Below, piece after piece: positions 34,614 through 42,079 of a stretch of 64,000 bases of DNA. This stretch comes from a virus: IMG/VR virus record IMGVR_UViG_3300032287_003808, positions 1 to 64,000 of that record. The stretch is one strand, 5' to 3'. A model generated the notes under the pieces. The model saw nothing but the letters and a program-made list of their open reading frames with translations, did not search any database and was not told where the DNA came from. Made by a program: the position numbers and the translations under genes. How positions within the stretch are numbered: the stretch's first letter is position 1; each line of letters starts with the position of its first letter.

Positions 34614-35153
34614 TTATAAATATTGGAAACTTATTACCTGTTTAATTTGTTGTATTCTTTCTTCAGTAGTGCCTGAAATGTAATGTAATTTTTTAAATTT
34701 ATGAGGGTATTTATCTAGTAAGCGTTTAATGTTTTGATCAATTTCCATTCTATATTCAGGATCAATTGTTCTAACTCCATTATCTTCTATTTCTACACCT
34801 TCAGGTGAAATATAAAATATGTAATTATATTCCATAATTAAGTTAAGTGCTAAATCCTCAAAATGATCAGATACAAAATATGGGATTGATTTAGCTGCTC
34901 TAGTAAAAGCCATAACATCAACTACAGTACGATCTGTTACAATTTTTTCACACATTAATTCACTAGCACGTTCAGCTAAAAATACAATTTGACCCTTAAT
35001 AGTTGAATCTGTATTTAATGGGATTCCTAAATCTCTTAAGTATTTTGAACGTTCAGTTACAAAAGTATAATCTTTAAATTCAGGTAATTCTTTTAACGCA
35101 TTAACTAATGTAGTTTTACCTACAGACATTGTTCCACAAAATCCTATTTTCAT
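34614..35153 (-). CDS. Nucleotide-kinase-like P-loop NTPase
   Basis: The 179-residue protein has a P-loop near the start (IGFCGTMSVGKTTLVNAL) and FVTERSKYLRDLGIPL after it. IVTDRTVVDVMAFTRA lies near residue 75-90. The layout matches AAA_28 / NadR-like nucleotide kinases, small NTPases that phosphorylate nucleotides or related cofactors. Phages use such enzymes in nucleotide or NAD metabolism; the substrate cannot be read from sequence. The gene is coupled (two bases) to the 77-residue gene before it. Confidence 0.75.
   Translation of the reverse strand: MKIGFCGTMSVGKTTLVNALKELPEFKDYTFVTERSKYLRDLGIPLNTDSTIKGQIVFLAERASELMCEKIVTDRTVVDVMAFTRAAKSIPYFVSDHFEDLALNLIMEYNYIFYISPEGVEIEDNGVRTIDPEYRMEIDQNIKRLLDKYPHKFKKLHYISGTTEERIQQIKQVISFQYL
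34615..34622 (-). promoter_or_regulatory. late-type promoter motif TATTTATA
   Basis: TATTTATAAATAAA lies 14 bases upstream of the Lys/Glu/Pro-rich gene, at the stop codon of the NTPase gene. It contains the exact octamer TATAAATA. Confidence 0.5.
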
Positions 35154-35155
35154 AA

Positions 35156-35389
35156 TTAAAATCTAGCTTTAGCACCTCCTGATTTATACCATGGCAATCC
35201 ATCGCCACCTTTCTTAGCTGCTTTCCATTCAGATTCAGTATATTTCATTCCATTAATGTAATATTCTTTTTTCTTCATATCACCTTCAGGAATATAAGCA
35301 GGTCCTTCTAAATTATGCATTTTACCATCTAGGTAATAAACAACTGTTCCGTCAGCGGAAACTAATTTTTTGGTTTGAGTATTTGACAT
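35156..35389 (-). CDS. Small conserved phage protein with MORN-like DGxxH-EGPA motif
   Basis: The 77-residue protein contains VVYYLDGKMHNLEGPAYI and KKKEYYINGMKYTESEWKAA. Repeats of this kind (Asp-Gly-x-x-His/Asn-x-x-Gly-Pro-Ala, then a Tyr-Tyr-x-x-Gly strand) occur in many small phage proteins of unknown function and resemble MORN strands. The C-terminus is Gly/Lys-rich. A second-class promoter-like motif lies upstream. Confidence 0.65.
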   Translation of the reverse strand: MSNTQTKKLVSADGTVVYYLDGKMHNLEGPAYIPEGDMKKKEYYINGMKYTESEWKAAKKGGDGLPWYKSGGAKARF

Positions 35390-35406
35390 AACTTTTTATT
35401 TTTTGG

Positions 35407-35420
35407 TTTACCTAAATATA
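35407..35420 (-). promoter_or_regulatory. second-class promoter motif TATATTTAGGTAAA-type
   Basis: On the minus strand TATATTTAGGTAAACC lies about 17 bases upstream of the 77-residue gene. The core is identical to the motif before the MoxR-type gene and resembles the Bacteroidota TAnnTTTG element. Confidence 0.5.
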
Positions 35421-35446
35421 TGAAAAATATATTAAAAAGCCAAAAT

Positions 35447-35683
35447 TTATTGGATCTCATTAACATAAGAAATAAACTCAAGAATAATATTTTTATGTTG
35501 AGAAGAATTTTTAGCTGTTTCTTTTAGCATATTATGTAAATCATGTTCTCCTTCTTCTAAAGTAGATGTGATAGGTTTTAAAACAGACTCTACAACTTCG
35601 TATTCTCCATCATCACCATAATCACAAACATCATTTAAATAAAGATTAATATATTCTGTTAATTTATCTTTTGATAGTTTCAT
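35447..35683 (-). CDS. Small acidic protein of unknown function
   Basis: A 78-residue helical, acidic protein (MKLSKDKLTEYINLYLND, then YGDDGEYEVVESVLKPI). It starts 20 bases inside the end of the preceding DUF6884-like gene, indicating coupling. No family is recognised and no motif is diagnostic. Confidence 0.5.
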   Translation of the reverse strand: MKLSKDKLTEYINLYLNDVCDYGDDGEYEVVESVLKPITSTLEEGEHDLHNMLKETAKNSSQHKNIILEFISYVNEIQ

Positions 35684-36146
35684 AAATGTATGTTTTAATC
35701 TTTTTAAATACTTCTTGTAATTTACTTAATTGGCTATTTAACCATTTCAATCGTTGACCAAATCTTTTACCTCCCATTGGAGTCTCAATATTAGACTCCG
35801 GGATATATTTTAATAGCGGTTTAATATACTCATTTCCTGCTAAAAATATAAATTTGTTTTTATTAGGATCAATACCACGTTGTTTCATTTCCCTATAAAC
35901 TTCTTCACCCCATTTTTCTTTTTCCTCTTTATTAAAATCTTTTAGAGTTAAATCATATGGTTTTAATTTTTGGTCTAAATTAACTAAATGATGTTTAGCC
36001 GATAAAATATACATCTTGTCAGGCTTAAGTGTTTTACCATACTCTAATGTTTTTTGAAACATAGGAGATGCTGAATATAACTCTTGAGCTGGTGCTTCGT
36101 ACGGAGTTTTAGATTTGGTACAACTTAATAGTACTACTGTTGCCAT
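35664..36146 (-). CDS. DUF6884-like protein
   Basis: The 160-residue protein opens VVLLSCTKSKTPYEAPAQELY, continues with SPMFQKTLEYGKTL and has MYILSAKHHLVNLDQKLKPYD. This is the pattern I associate with the DUF6884 family, found in bacteria and phages with unknown biochemical role. The Cys in SCTKSK and the SAKHHL segment look like the conserved core. The gene follows the VWA-MoxR-344-residue operon but has its own upstream motif. Confidence 0.65.
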   Translation of the reverse strand: MATVVLLSCTKSKTPYEAPAQELYSASPMFQKTLEYGKTLKPDKMYILSAKHHLVNLDQKLKPYDLTLKDFNKEEKEKWGEEVYREMKQRGIDPNKNKFIFLAGNEYIKPLLKYIPESNIETPMGGKRFGQRLKWLNSQLSKLQEVFKKIKTYIYETIKR

Positions 36147-36158
36147 TAAATATTTTAT

Positions 36159-36166
36159 GATAAATA
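36159..36166 (-). promoter_or_regulatory. late-type motif variant TATTTATC
   Basis: TATTTATCATAAAAT lies 12 bases upstream of the DUF6884-like gene, abutting the stop of the previous gene. Variant of the main octamer. Confidence 0.35.
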
Positions 36167-37201
36167 TTAATAAGTTTGTATCTCTTTAATAACGTTTCTC
36201 TTTAACATTAAGTTCATATGGATTCTAAAACAATTCATAAAATCTTGAGATAACTCAGGATATTTTCCTATTAACGTTGGTAAGAAATGATTAAATGTTG
36301 TTGAGTGATTTTGTGTAGAATGTATATGAACATGTTTCTTCATTTGTTTCTTTAAATAATTGTAATTTTTATTATTTGAACGATTCTGGTTCAGTTTGTA
36401 AAAATAATTAAATAAGTAGATTAAATACGATCTTGAAGATTCAAACTCCATATTAGCTAAAATTTCTTTAGCTAAATTAAGATTAGACTCATCTTGACTA
36501 GTCACCATATTAAGGATATTTTCAAAAACATCCTCATCTATAGTTAATCCTTCATTTACAACATCACTTATATTATGGTCGAATATAATTTTAAGATTAT
36601 AATTTTCTACTATATCAAACATGTTTAGGAAAAAATTCGTATTATCTGCTGCTTTTTTATTTCCCCAATCGTTAGTTACAAGAGTACATTCTATTAAAGG
36701 GTATGTGCTTATTATAGATAATTTAGAATCTAGATTAACTAAATCATTATAATCTTCATTAGATACAAAATAATGAGTTATTTTTTCACCTGCTACCTCA
36801 TCTATTTTATAATAATTTGAAGAGTTATTTATATATTTTTTAAAATATGAATCTTTTAAAATGACTTCTGGTGGTACTATATAATAATTGATTAGTTTTT
36901 TAGTGTAAGAAGAAGCTACAAAATCATGATTTATAATTAATGTATCTATCTTATCTAATTTCCTTGCTGTTTTTATATTTAGTTTATTTTCTTCTATATA
37001 ATTTTTTAATTTATATGGAGGAAATTCTGATAAGGGGGTTAAATAAACTGTTGTGTTATCTTCTAGCTTATTATTTTTATTTAGTTCATACAGTTCTTGA
37101 TATTTTTTTACTTTACTTTTTTCTACATATCCCTTTATTGTAGTATAACCAATGTTTAAGTGGGTTTTATTATGACCTAATTTTAAAAAAGTTCCTACCA
37201 T
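36167..37201 (-). CDS. Unknown protein, third gene of the VWA-MoxR operon
   Basis: A 344-residue protein that I do not recognise. It is rich in Asn, Lys, Tyr and Ile. The N-terminal half has TVYLTPLSEFPPYKLKNYI and IDTLIINHDFVAS, alternating strands and helices. The C-terminal third is helical with paired His residues (KKHVHIHSTQNHS). It starts two bases after the MoxR-type gene stops, so it is very probably co-translated with it and may be a substrate, adaptor or regulator of the MoxR-VWA pair. That link is inferred only from context. Confidence 0.6.
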   Translation of the reverse strand: MVGTFLKLGHNKTHLNIGYTTIKGYVEKSKVKKYQELYELNKNNKLEDNTTVYLTPLSEFPPYKLKNYIEENKLNIKTARKLDKIDTLIINHDFVASSYTKKLINYYIVPPEVILKDSYFKKYINNSSNYYKIDEVAGEKITHYFVSNEDYNDLVNLDSKLSIISTYPLIECTLVTNDWGNKKAADNTNFFLNMFDIVENYNLKIIFDHNISDVVNEGLTIDEDVFENILNMVTSQDESNLNLAKEILANMEFESSRSYLIYLFNYFYKLNQNRSNNKNYNYLKKQMKKHVHIHSTQNHSTTFNHFLPTLIGKYPELSQDFMNCFRIHMNLMLKRNVIKEIQTY

Positions 37202-37203
37202 GA

Positions 37204-38385
37204 CTATTTACTTAAAAATTTAATTAAAACTTTATCTAACATTAACAATTTAAACGCAGATGAATTTCCATTATATATTGATTTTACAATATTATATTTT
37301 AAATCCACTGCAAATAATTCTTCATTCATTAAGAATGATAACCTGTTAATAATTGGTTTTTCAATTTTATTATCTTTACTATAATATAAACTATAGTTAA
37401 TAAGTCGAGTTGATAAAATAGATGCTAAATCGGCTCTATAGTCTTTATCTTTCCCTATAACTCCTTTTAAAGTATTAAGTACATACTCTTCACTTTCATG
37501 AGTTAGTATAGTTTCAGGTGAAATAATCTTATCTAACTTATTATTAATGAACATTGTGAATAATGTTGTAAATTCAGGTCCAACTGATCCTTCTCCAATC
37601 ATTTGAATTAGATATAGATTATCATCAAATGAAGAAATAGATGAAATTGAATTAAAGAATGTTGTGATGCTTCTTGAATTAGTGTCTGTTGAAACTAATT
37701 CGGGATGTTTTAATAAGAAGTTAATACATCTGTTATCAATTTGAGCATTTTCAGCCCACTCACTCCAACATTTAATATCAAATTTTAAATTAACCGAAAT
37801 AAATCGTGTTTTTTGGGCGTTATCAATACTGTTAACTAAATATTCTCCATTATCCGGATTGGCGGTTAATATGATGTGCCAATCTTTAGGTAGAGACCAA
37901 CTGATATACTGTTGTCTATCTATTAGTTCCATAACAGCTTGTATGAACCTGATGTCTGCTCTATTCCAGTCATCTAATAATAAGATTCCACCATTTGATT
38001 TTCCACTAATCCACTCAGGTGGACAATAACTCATTCGATTTTGGCCTGTGAATTTATAACCTAATTTGGTATATTCTTCTACAGCATGTTCATCAATCCA
38101 AAGACAATCATTATCTGTTTTGCAAACTTCAAATTGTCTAATTGGAAACCCTACTAAATCTCCTAATTCTTCGATTTGGGCTAAATTCAACTTTACAAAG
38201 TTTAAATTTAACTCATTAGCTAATTGAATGATTGTTGATGTTTTTCCAATCCCAGAATCACCAATAACCTCAGTTGCTACAGGCAATTTACCATTTGCTT
38301 GTAAGTAACGATTGTTTGAAATGATGTGGGTTAGGAATTCTTTTGCCTCACTGATGTTCAGTGAAATTTGTTTACTGTTTGACAT
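37204..38385 (-). CDS. MoxR-type AAA+ ATPase
   Basis: The 393-residue protein has Walker A GDSGIGKTS (42-50), Walker B ILLLDDWNRAD (134-144), and a sensor region ILTANPDNGEYLV (172-184) followed by DNAQKTRFI. The LVGFP-like segment GDLVGFPIRQF after the second strand is typical of MoxR/RavA-group ATPases. These partner with VWA proteins to remodel or activate protein complexes. The gene directly follows a VWA gene with the matching architecture. The C-terminal half is helical and divergent. Unusual cargo for a phage. Confidence 0.85.
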   Translation of the reverse strand: MSNSKQISLNISEAKEFLTHIISNNRYLQANGKLPVATEVIGDSGIGKTSTIIQLANELNLNFVKLNLAQIEELGDLVGFPIRQFEVCKTDNDCLWIDEHAVEEYTKLGYKFTGQNRMSYCPPEWISGKSNGGILLLDDWNRADIRFIQAVMELIDRQQYISWSLPKDWHIILTANPDNGEYLVNSIDNAQKTRFISVNLKFDIKCWSEWAENAQIDNRCINFLLKHPELVSTDTNSRSITTFFNSISSISSFDDNLYLIQMIGEGSVGPEFTTLFTMFINNKLDKIISPETILTHESEEYVLNTLKGVIGKDKDYRADLASILSTRLINYSLYYSKDNKIEKPIINRLSFLMNEELFAVDLKYNIVKSIYNGNSSAFKLLMLDKVLIKFLSK

Positions 38386-38400
38386 AACTCTTATTTTTAA

Positions 38401-38414
38401 TTTACCTAAATATA
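38401..38414 (-). promoter_or_regulatory. second-class promoter motif TATATTTAGGTAAA
   Basis: TATATTTAGGTAAATT lies 15 bases upstream of the MoxR-type gene, inside the 54-base gap after the VWA gene. Confidence 0.5.
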
Positions 38415-38439
38415 CTAATCTAATTTTGGAGGGCCAAAC

Positions 38440-39648
38440 TTAATCTTGAATTTTGATCACGTTACCCCATCCATTTTCTTTAACAATATCTATTTGCTCC
38501 CCATTAGAACATATTACGGTTAACATGGGTTTAAATGTATTAAATGTTTTTTCTCCTATGAATCCATCAGTTAATACAATTAAACTACTATACTGTCTAT
38601 GTTTATTTATGTACTCAATAAATGGATTCATATCTGTGCCGCCTCGACCCGTAACAAACTCAGGCATTTTACCTTTATATTCATAAACATTTTTAATATC
38701 AGCATCACCTTCAGCTATAGTTATAGTAACACCGGTTTTGTACATATGATATATTTCATTGAAAAATTCTATCAGGTCACTTTCCCTTACTGATCCTGAA
38801 GTATCTACACCTACTAATACATGTTTTTTAGGTTTGATTTTTAATGCTGGGTTTTCTTCGTAGCGTTTGTTTAGTTTGCGTCTTGTCTTTTTAGTGTAGA
38901 TTTTAGATGAAGAGCCAAAGAATCTTCTAAAATAAGACTTCCAATCATATGAAGGAGGAGTTATTTCAAACATATTGTCTATATAATCTTTTAACTCACT
39001 AGGAACAAATCCTCGACCATTATCTTTTTGGCCTTCAACAATACTTTTTATTTGGTGTCTAATTTGAGACGCAATTAATTTTTTATCAGCTTCAGACAAT
39101 TCATCAAATTCTTTCCATGTTGGATGTAAACTACCTGCTTCACAACCGTGAGTACCTCCAAAACTTGGATCACTATCTAACATAGCATTTAAAGTAGGAC
39201 TTGTTCCATTCTTTTTAGCTTGTGATAGCAATTCATAATATACTTTTGTACCTGCTTTTTCTGGTAGTTTTAATTCAGGGAATGTAGATAATAATAAAAT
39301 GTCCTTTGATGGGTATTGTTCTGGGGTTAGGTATTGATTGATTTCTAAATCTGCAGCTATATTATGCAATTCATGGTCAGGGAACCATTCTCTATCTTCT
39401 AAATGTTTAAAACAAATATGAAGTAATTCATGTTTAAGGAGTCCTATTTTCTTTTTATCTGTATCTAAAGAACCCCAAAACTCTTCATTAACTGCTAATT
39501 GGTAGTTTATATTATTTTTACAAACACCAGCTGTAGGAACATCTTTTCTTACTACTTTATTTAATGTTGAAAGAAAAATACCATAAAATGGTTCACTTAA
39601 CATTAACTGTTTACCTATACGGCCAACATCTTCTAATACATTTGTCAT
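38440..39648 (-). CDS. VWA-like protein with N-terminal HELLH metallopeptidase-like domain
   Basis: The 402-residue protein has HELLH at 73-77 followed by AADLEINQYL, as in the DUF2201 putative metallopeptidase N-terminal domain. A C-terminal VWA-like domain has an intact MIDAS: DTSGS at 282-286, GGTDMNPF with Thr338, and VLTDG with Asp361. Such proteins are the usual partners of MoxR-type ATPases (compare RavA-ViaA). The MIDAS probably binds Mg2+ and a protein ligand. Whether HELLH is an active protease is unknown. The MoxR-type partner is the next gene. Confidence 0.87.
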   Translation of the reverse strand: MTNVLEDVGRIGKQLMLSEPFYGIFLSTLNKVVRKDVPTAGVCKNNINYQLAVNEEFWGSLDTDKKKIGLLKHELLHICFKHLEDREWFPDHELHNIAADLEINQYLTPEQYPSKDILLLSTFPELKLPEKAGTKVYYELLSQAKKNGTSPTLNAMLDSDPSFGGTHGCEAGSLHPTWKEFDELSEADKKLIASQIRHQIKSIVEGQKDNGRGFVPSELKDYIDNMFEITPPSYDWKSYFRRFFGSSSKIYTKKTRRKLNKRYEENPALKIKPKKHVLVGVDTSGSVRESDLIEFFNEIYHMYKTGVTITIAEGDADIKNVYEYKGKMPEFVTGRGGTDMNPFIEYINKHRQYSSLIVLTDGFIGEKTFNTFKPMLTVICSNGEQIDIVKENGWGNVIKIQD

Positions 39649-39662
39649 AACTTTTATTTTTC

Positions 39663-39672
39663 TTTAAATATA
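39663..39672 (-). promoter_or_regulatory. second-class motif TATATTTAAAG
   Basis: On the minus strand TATATTTAAAG lies 14 bases upstream of the VWA gene and overlaps the end of the terminator T-run of the FAD gene, a compact stop-restart junction. It lacks the GGT of the better copies. Confidence 0.4.
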
Positions 39673-39693
39673 AAAAAGGCCTCTTACGAGGCC
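39672..39693 (-). terminator. rho-independent terminator after FAD-protein gene
   Basis: On the minus strand GGCCTC pairs with GAGGCC around a GTAA loop, followed by six T. It begins six bases after the stop codon. Confidence 0.9.
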
Positions 39694-39698
39694 AATTT

Positions 39699-41054
39699 TT
39701 ACAATAAACTTTCTGCTACATAAATTGCTTGCGCACCTGACACTGTAATGCCGCGTGCGCTTAAAGCATCACCTACAAAATGTACATTTGGGTAATCAGT
39801 TAATGCTAGATTTTTATAATCTACTTTAACCTCAGGTGATAGATATTTTACTTCAGGAATATACATACCCCAATCATCTCCTAATGTTGGGAATACTTTT
39901 TTCATATCCATGATAAAATCCATAACATATTTGAAATAACCACCCATTGCAGGTTCTACAACATGAGTTAAAGTATCTAAACTAATTTGTTGTGTGCTTA
40001 CCCTATTACCTTCAGATGTAGTTGATGGTTGACGAGATGGGCTATAATATAATCCAGTTCTAATACCGTTAGGGGAATCTAAGTCTATTGGAAAAGGGGA
40101 TGAATATTGTATTTTAGAAACTACTTCACGTGACCAAGTAAATGGATCTTCAATACCATTGATTTCCATTAATATACCAAAGTTAGTCATATTATTTCTA
40201 TATGCTTCATCTTTTTTAGCGTGACCATTATATGAATGATCTCCATATGTTTCCTCTACAGCAACATAAGCAGCATTATTGTTTGTACAGAATGAACGTA
40301 ACGATACTCCTTCATCATCAAATTTTCTATATAACTTAAAGTCATATGAAATATCGATTAGTTTTTGAAAATGTTCTTGGGGTGCTTCAAATCGAACTCC
40401 AATTTGTACTGATTTGGGTTCATCCGGTAGTTCATATTCGTTTGCTAATTGTTGGGCAAAATCAATTCCTGATTTACCTACTGCAAATATGAGTTCATCA
40501 TATATAGTTCCTCCAGGTCCTAATTCAGGATAATTTAAGTTATTTATGGTTAAATGTTTTTTATCAAATTCAATGCTTGTTACTTTACATTCCCATAAAA
40601 ATTTAACGCCTTTTTCAACTAAATAATCGTACCAATTTTTAGCAATTTCAGATAAATAATCTGTTCCTACGTGCCATACAGGAAATAAACGTAAACCAAA
40701 ATATGGTTTAATAAAATCAGGTTCCTCAACAGGATTTGAACATTGTACTTCTTCAGGTTTAGGGTGGAAACGTTTAAAATTGGTAATTACTTGATCCATC
40801 AATTCCATTGCTTTTTCCTCACCACAATATTTAGATAATTGACCTCCAATTGCTGTATGGTATGTTAATTTACCATCAGACCAACCTCCAGCACCTAAAA
40901 ATCCTGTCATTACCTCTTCAGGTAAACGTTGGTATGGATCTTTACCCATATCAACTATTGTGATAAGTTCTCCAGGATAACCATTATCAACTAATTTTGT
41001 TGCAGCATTTACGCCTGCTACTCCAGCTCCTACTATTACTACTCGTTTATCCAT
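39699..41054 (-). CDS. FAD-dependent oxidoreductase
   Basis: The 451-residue protein starts with a Rossmann dinucleotide-binding motif (VVIVGAGVAGVNAATKL, about 5-21). It has FAVGKSGIDF in the middle and a C-terminal FAD-contacting stretch NVHFVGDALSARGITVSGAQAIYVAESL. This layout fits the COG2509-type FAD-dependent dehydrogenases of unknown substrate. Length and motifs appear intact, so it is probably an active flavoprotein. Such enzymes are rare in phages and would count as an auxiliary metabolic gene. It overlaps the gene before it by 16 bases and ends in a strong terminator. Confidence 0.85.
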   Translation of the reverse strand: MDKRVVIVGAGVAGVNAATKLVDNGYPGELITIVDMGKDPYQRLPEEVMTGFLGAGGWSDGKLTYHTAIGGQLSKYCGEEKAMELMDQVITNFKRFHPKPEEVQCSNPVEEPDFIKPYFGLRLFPVWHVGTDYLSEIAKNWYDYLVEKGVKFLWECKVTSIEFDKKHLTINNLNYPELGPGGTIYDELIFAVGKSGIDFAQQLANEYELPDEPKSVQIGVRFEAPQEHFQKLIDISYDFKLYRKFDDEGVSLRSFCTNNNAAYVAVEETYGDHSYNGHAKKDEAYRNNMTNFGILMEINGIEDPFTWSREVVSKIQYSSPFPIDLDSPNGIRTGLYYSPSRQPSTTSEGNRVSTQQISLDTLTHVVEPAMGGYFKYVMDFIMDMKKVFPTLGDDWGMYIPEVKYLSPEVKVDYKNLALTDYPNVHFVGDALSARGITVSGAQAIYVAESLL

Positions 41055-41512
41055 TCTGGTTTATTATTTAATTTTCTCCAACCTAATTTTTTAACTTTTA
41101 TTTTATCGTTAATATAAAAATTTTTATATGATTTTATAGTATCTTCTAATTTAAATTCGTCAGGCATACATCTAGGAGGGTCAACAAATCCATTATCGGG
41201 AATATTAGGTTCGTTAACTTGTAACCATTCAAGTACATCTTTTGTTTTATGTTTTTTACCATATCGTTTTTCAAATTCATCACAAATTTCTAATCCATGT
41301 TGAATTAACCATCTATAATGTTGTATAGATTCTCTTACCCATTTTGCCGATGGGTGATTAGTATGGGATTGTTTATATGGAGCAGTTGATCCATTTACCC
41401 AATGAGCAGTACTACACATTTGTGCGCTTTCTATCTGCATTTTTCTAATATGATCATCAGCCAACTCACGAGCTGCTATAATCGGATCTTCATTAATGTA
41501 AAATATATTCAT
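41039..41512 (-). CDS. Conserved phage/virus protein of unknown function
   Basis: The 157-residue protein has the pattern DPIIAARELADDHIRKMQIE, then SAQMCSTAHWV, HPSAKWVRESIQHYRWL, EKRYGKKHKT and MPDEF, ending in KPEW. Proteins with this succession of His, Trp and Cys residues are frequent in large phages and giant viruses, usually without a known role; some are labelled pyrimidine-dimer-glycosylase-like, which I cannot confirm. It overlaps the FAD gene by 16 bases, so the two are probably co-translated. Confidence 0.6.
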   Translation of the reverse strand: MNIFYINEDPIIAARELADDHIRKMQIESAQMCSTAHWVNGSTAPYKQSHTNHPSAKWVRESIQHYRWLIQHGLEICDEFEKRYGKKHKTKDVLEWLQVNEPNIPDNGFVDPPRCMPDEFKLEDTIKSYKNFYINDKIKVKKLGWRKLNNKPEWINE

Positions 41513-41524
41513 GACCTTTATTTT

Positions 41525-41536
41525 CTTAAATATATA
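41525..41536 (-). promoter_or_regulatory. second-class motif TATATATTTAAG
   Basis: TATATATTTAAGAAAATAA lies 12 bases upstream of the 157-residue gene, directly after a terminator T-run. Same stop-restart layout as at 39663. Confidence 0.4.
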
Positions 41537-41567
41537 AAAAAAGAAGGCCTAATCCAAAGATTAGGCC
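41536..41567 (-). terminator. rho-independent terminator
   Basis: On the minus strand GGCCTAATC pairs with GATTAGGCC around a four-base loop, followed by TTCTTTTTTT. It ends the long accessory operon that starts upstream of 51 kb. Confidence 0.9.
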
Positions 41568-41603
41568 ACAACTCTAGAAAATTCATTTTTAAAAATTAAG
41601 CGA

Positions 41604-41620
41604 CTAGGCTGTGAATCTAG
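41604..41620 (+). other. tRNA-His anticodon-arm-like hairpin
   Basis: On the plus strand CTAGG pairs with TCTAG around a seven-base loop CTGTGAA, the exact layout of a tRNA anticodon arm with anticodon GTG (His). The preceding TTAAGC resembles the 3' half of a D-arm. No acceptor stem, D-loop GG or T-arm GTTCGA is present, so it is not a full tRNA. Read on the minus strand it is a GACTAG/CTAGTC hairpin directly after a stop codon, which could be a second terminator stem. Confidence 0.4.
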
Positions 41621-41623
41621 TCT

Positions 41624-42079
41624 TTATTTTACGTCGTATTCTACTTTATCTACTACTAATTTATTTATAGTATTAATATTTACCATTCTATACCCTTTAA
41701 TTTTAGCATCAAATACCGGAATTAAACCTTTTTCGTCTGGGTTGTATGGTAATGTTCCTCCTTTAAGGTATACTTTAACACCTAAACGAGCATTCATTAC
41801 TCTATTAGTACCATCTTTTTTAGTAAAAGATACTGTAAAATATTTACCTTTAGTACTTTTAATTATTTTAGCTGCTTCTTGTTTAGAAATAGTTCTATTA
41901 GGAAACTCAGGATTGTCCTCTGGTTTTTCTTGAGGTTGTTCTGGTTCTTCTTTTTGTTCAGGCTCTTGAGGTTGTTCTTCTTCCGGAGTTTCTTCTGGGT
42001 TTTCTTCCTCAGATGCAGGTATTTCTTCTGCTTCTAGAAGAATTTTTTTAATTATATCTTTTAAATTTAGGGAATTCAT
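41624..42079 (-). CDS. SH3-like-domain protein with capsid-targeting-like N-terminus
   Basis: The 151-residue protein starts MNSLNLKDIIKKILLEAEEI (amphipathic motif ending LLE). A Pro/Glu/Gln-rich linker (about 20-60) follows. The C-terminal domain (about 75-150) has GKYFTVSFTKKDGTNRVMNA, LGVKVYLKGG and FDAKIKGYRMVNINTI, which matches small SH3-like beta-barrel proteins common in phages. Start and upstream stop overlap by one base. Probably a head-packaged or DNA-associated small protein; the function is unknown. Confidence 0.65.
   Translation of the reverse strand: MNSLNLKDIIKKILLEAEEIPASEEENPEETPEEEQPQEPEQKEEPEQPQEKPEDNPEFPNRTISKQEAAKIIKSTKGKYFTVSFTKKDGTNRVMNARLGVKVYLKGGTLPYNPDEKGLIPVFDAKIKGYRMVNINTINKLVVDKVEYDVK

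Noticed and set aside
41604-41620. A functional tRNA-His gene
   Set aside because: Only an anticodon-arm-like hairpin is present; acceptor stem, D-loop and T-arm are missing.
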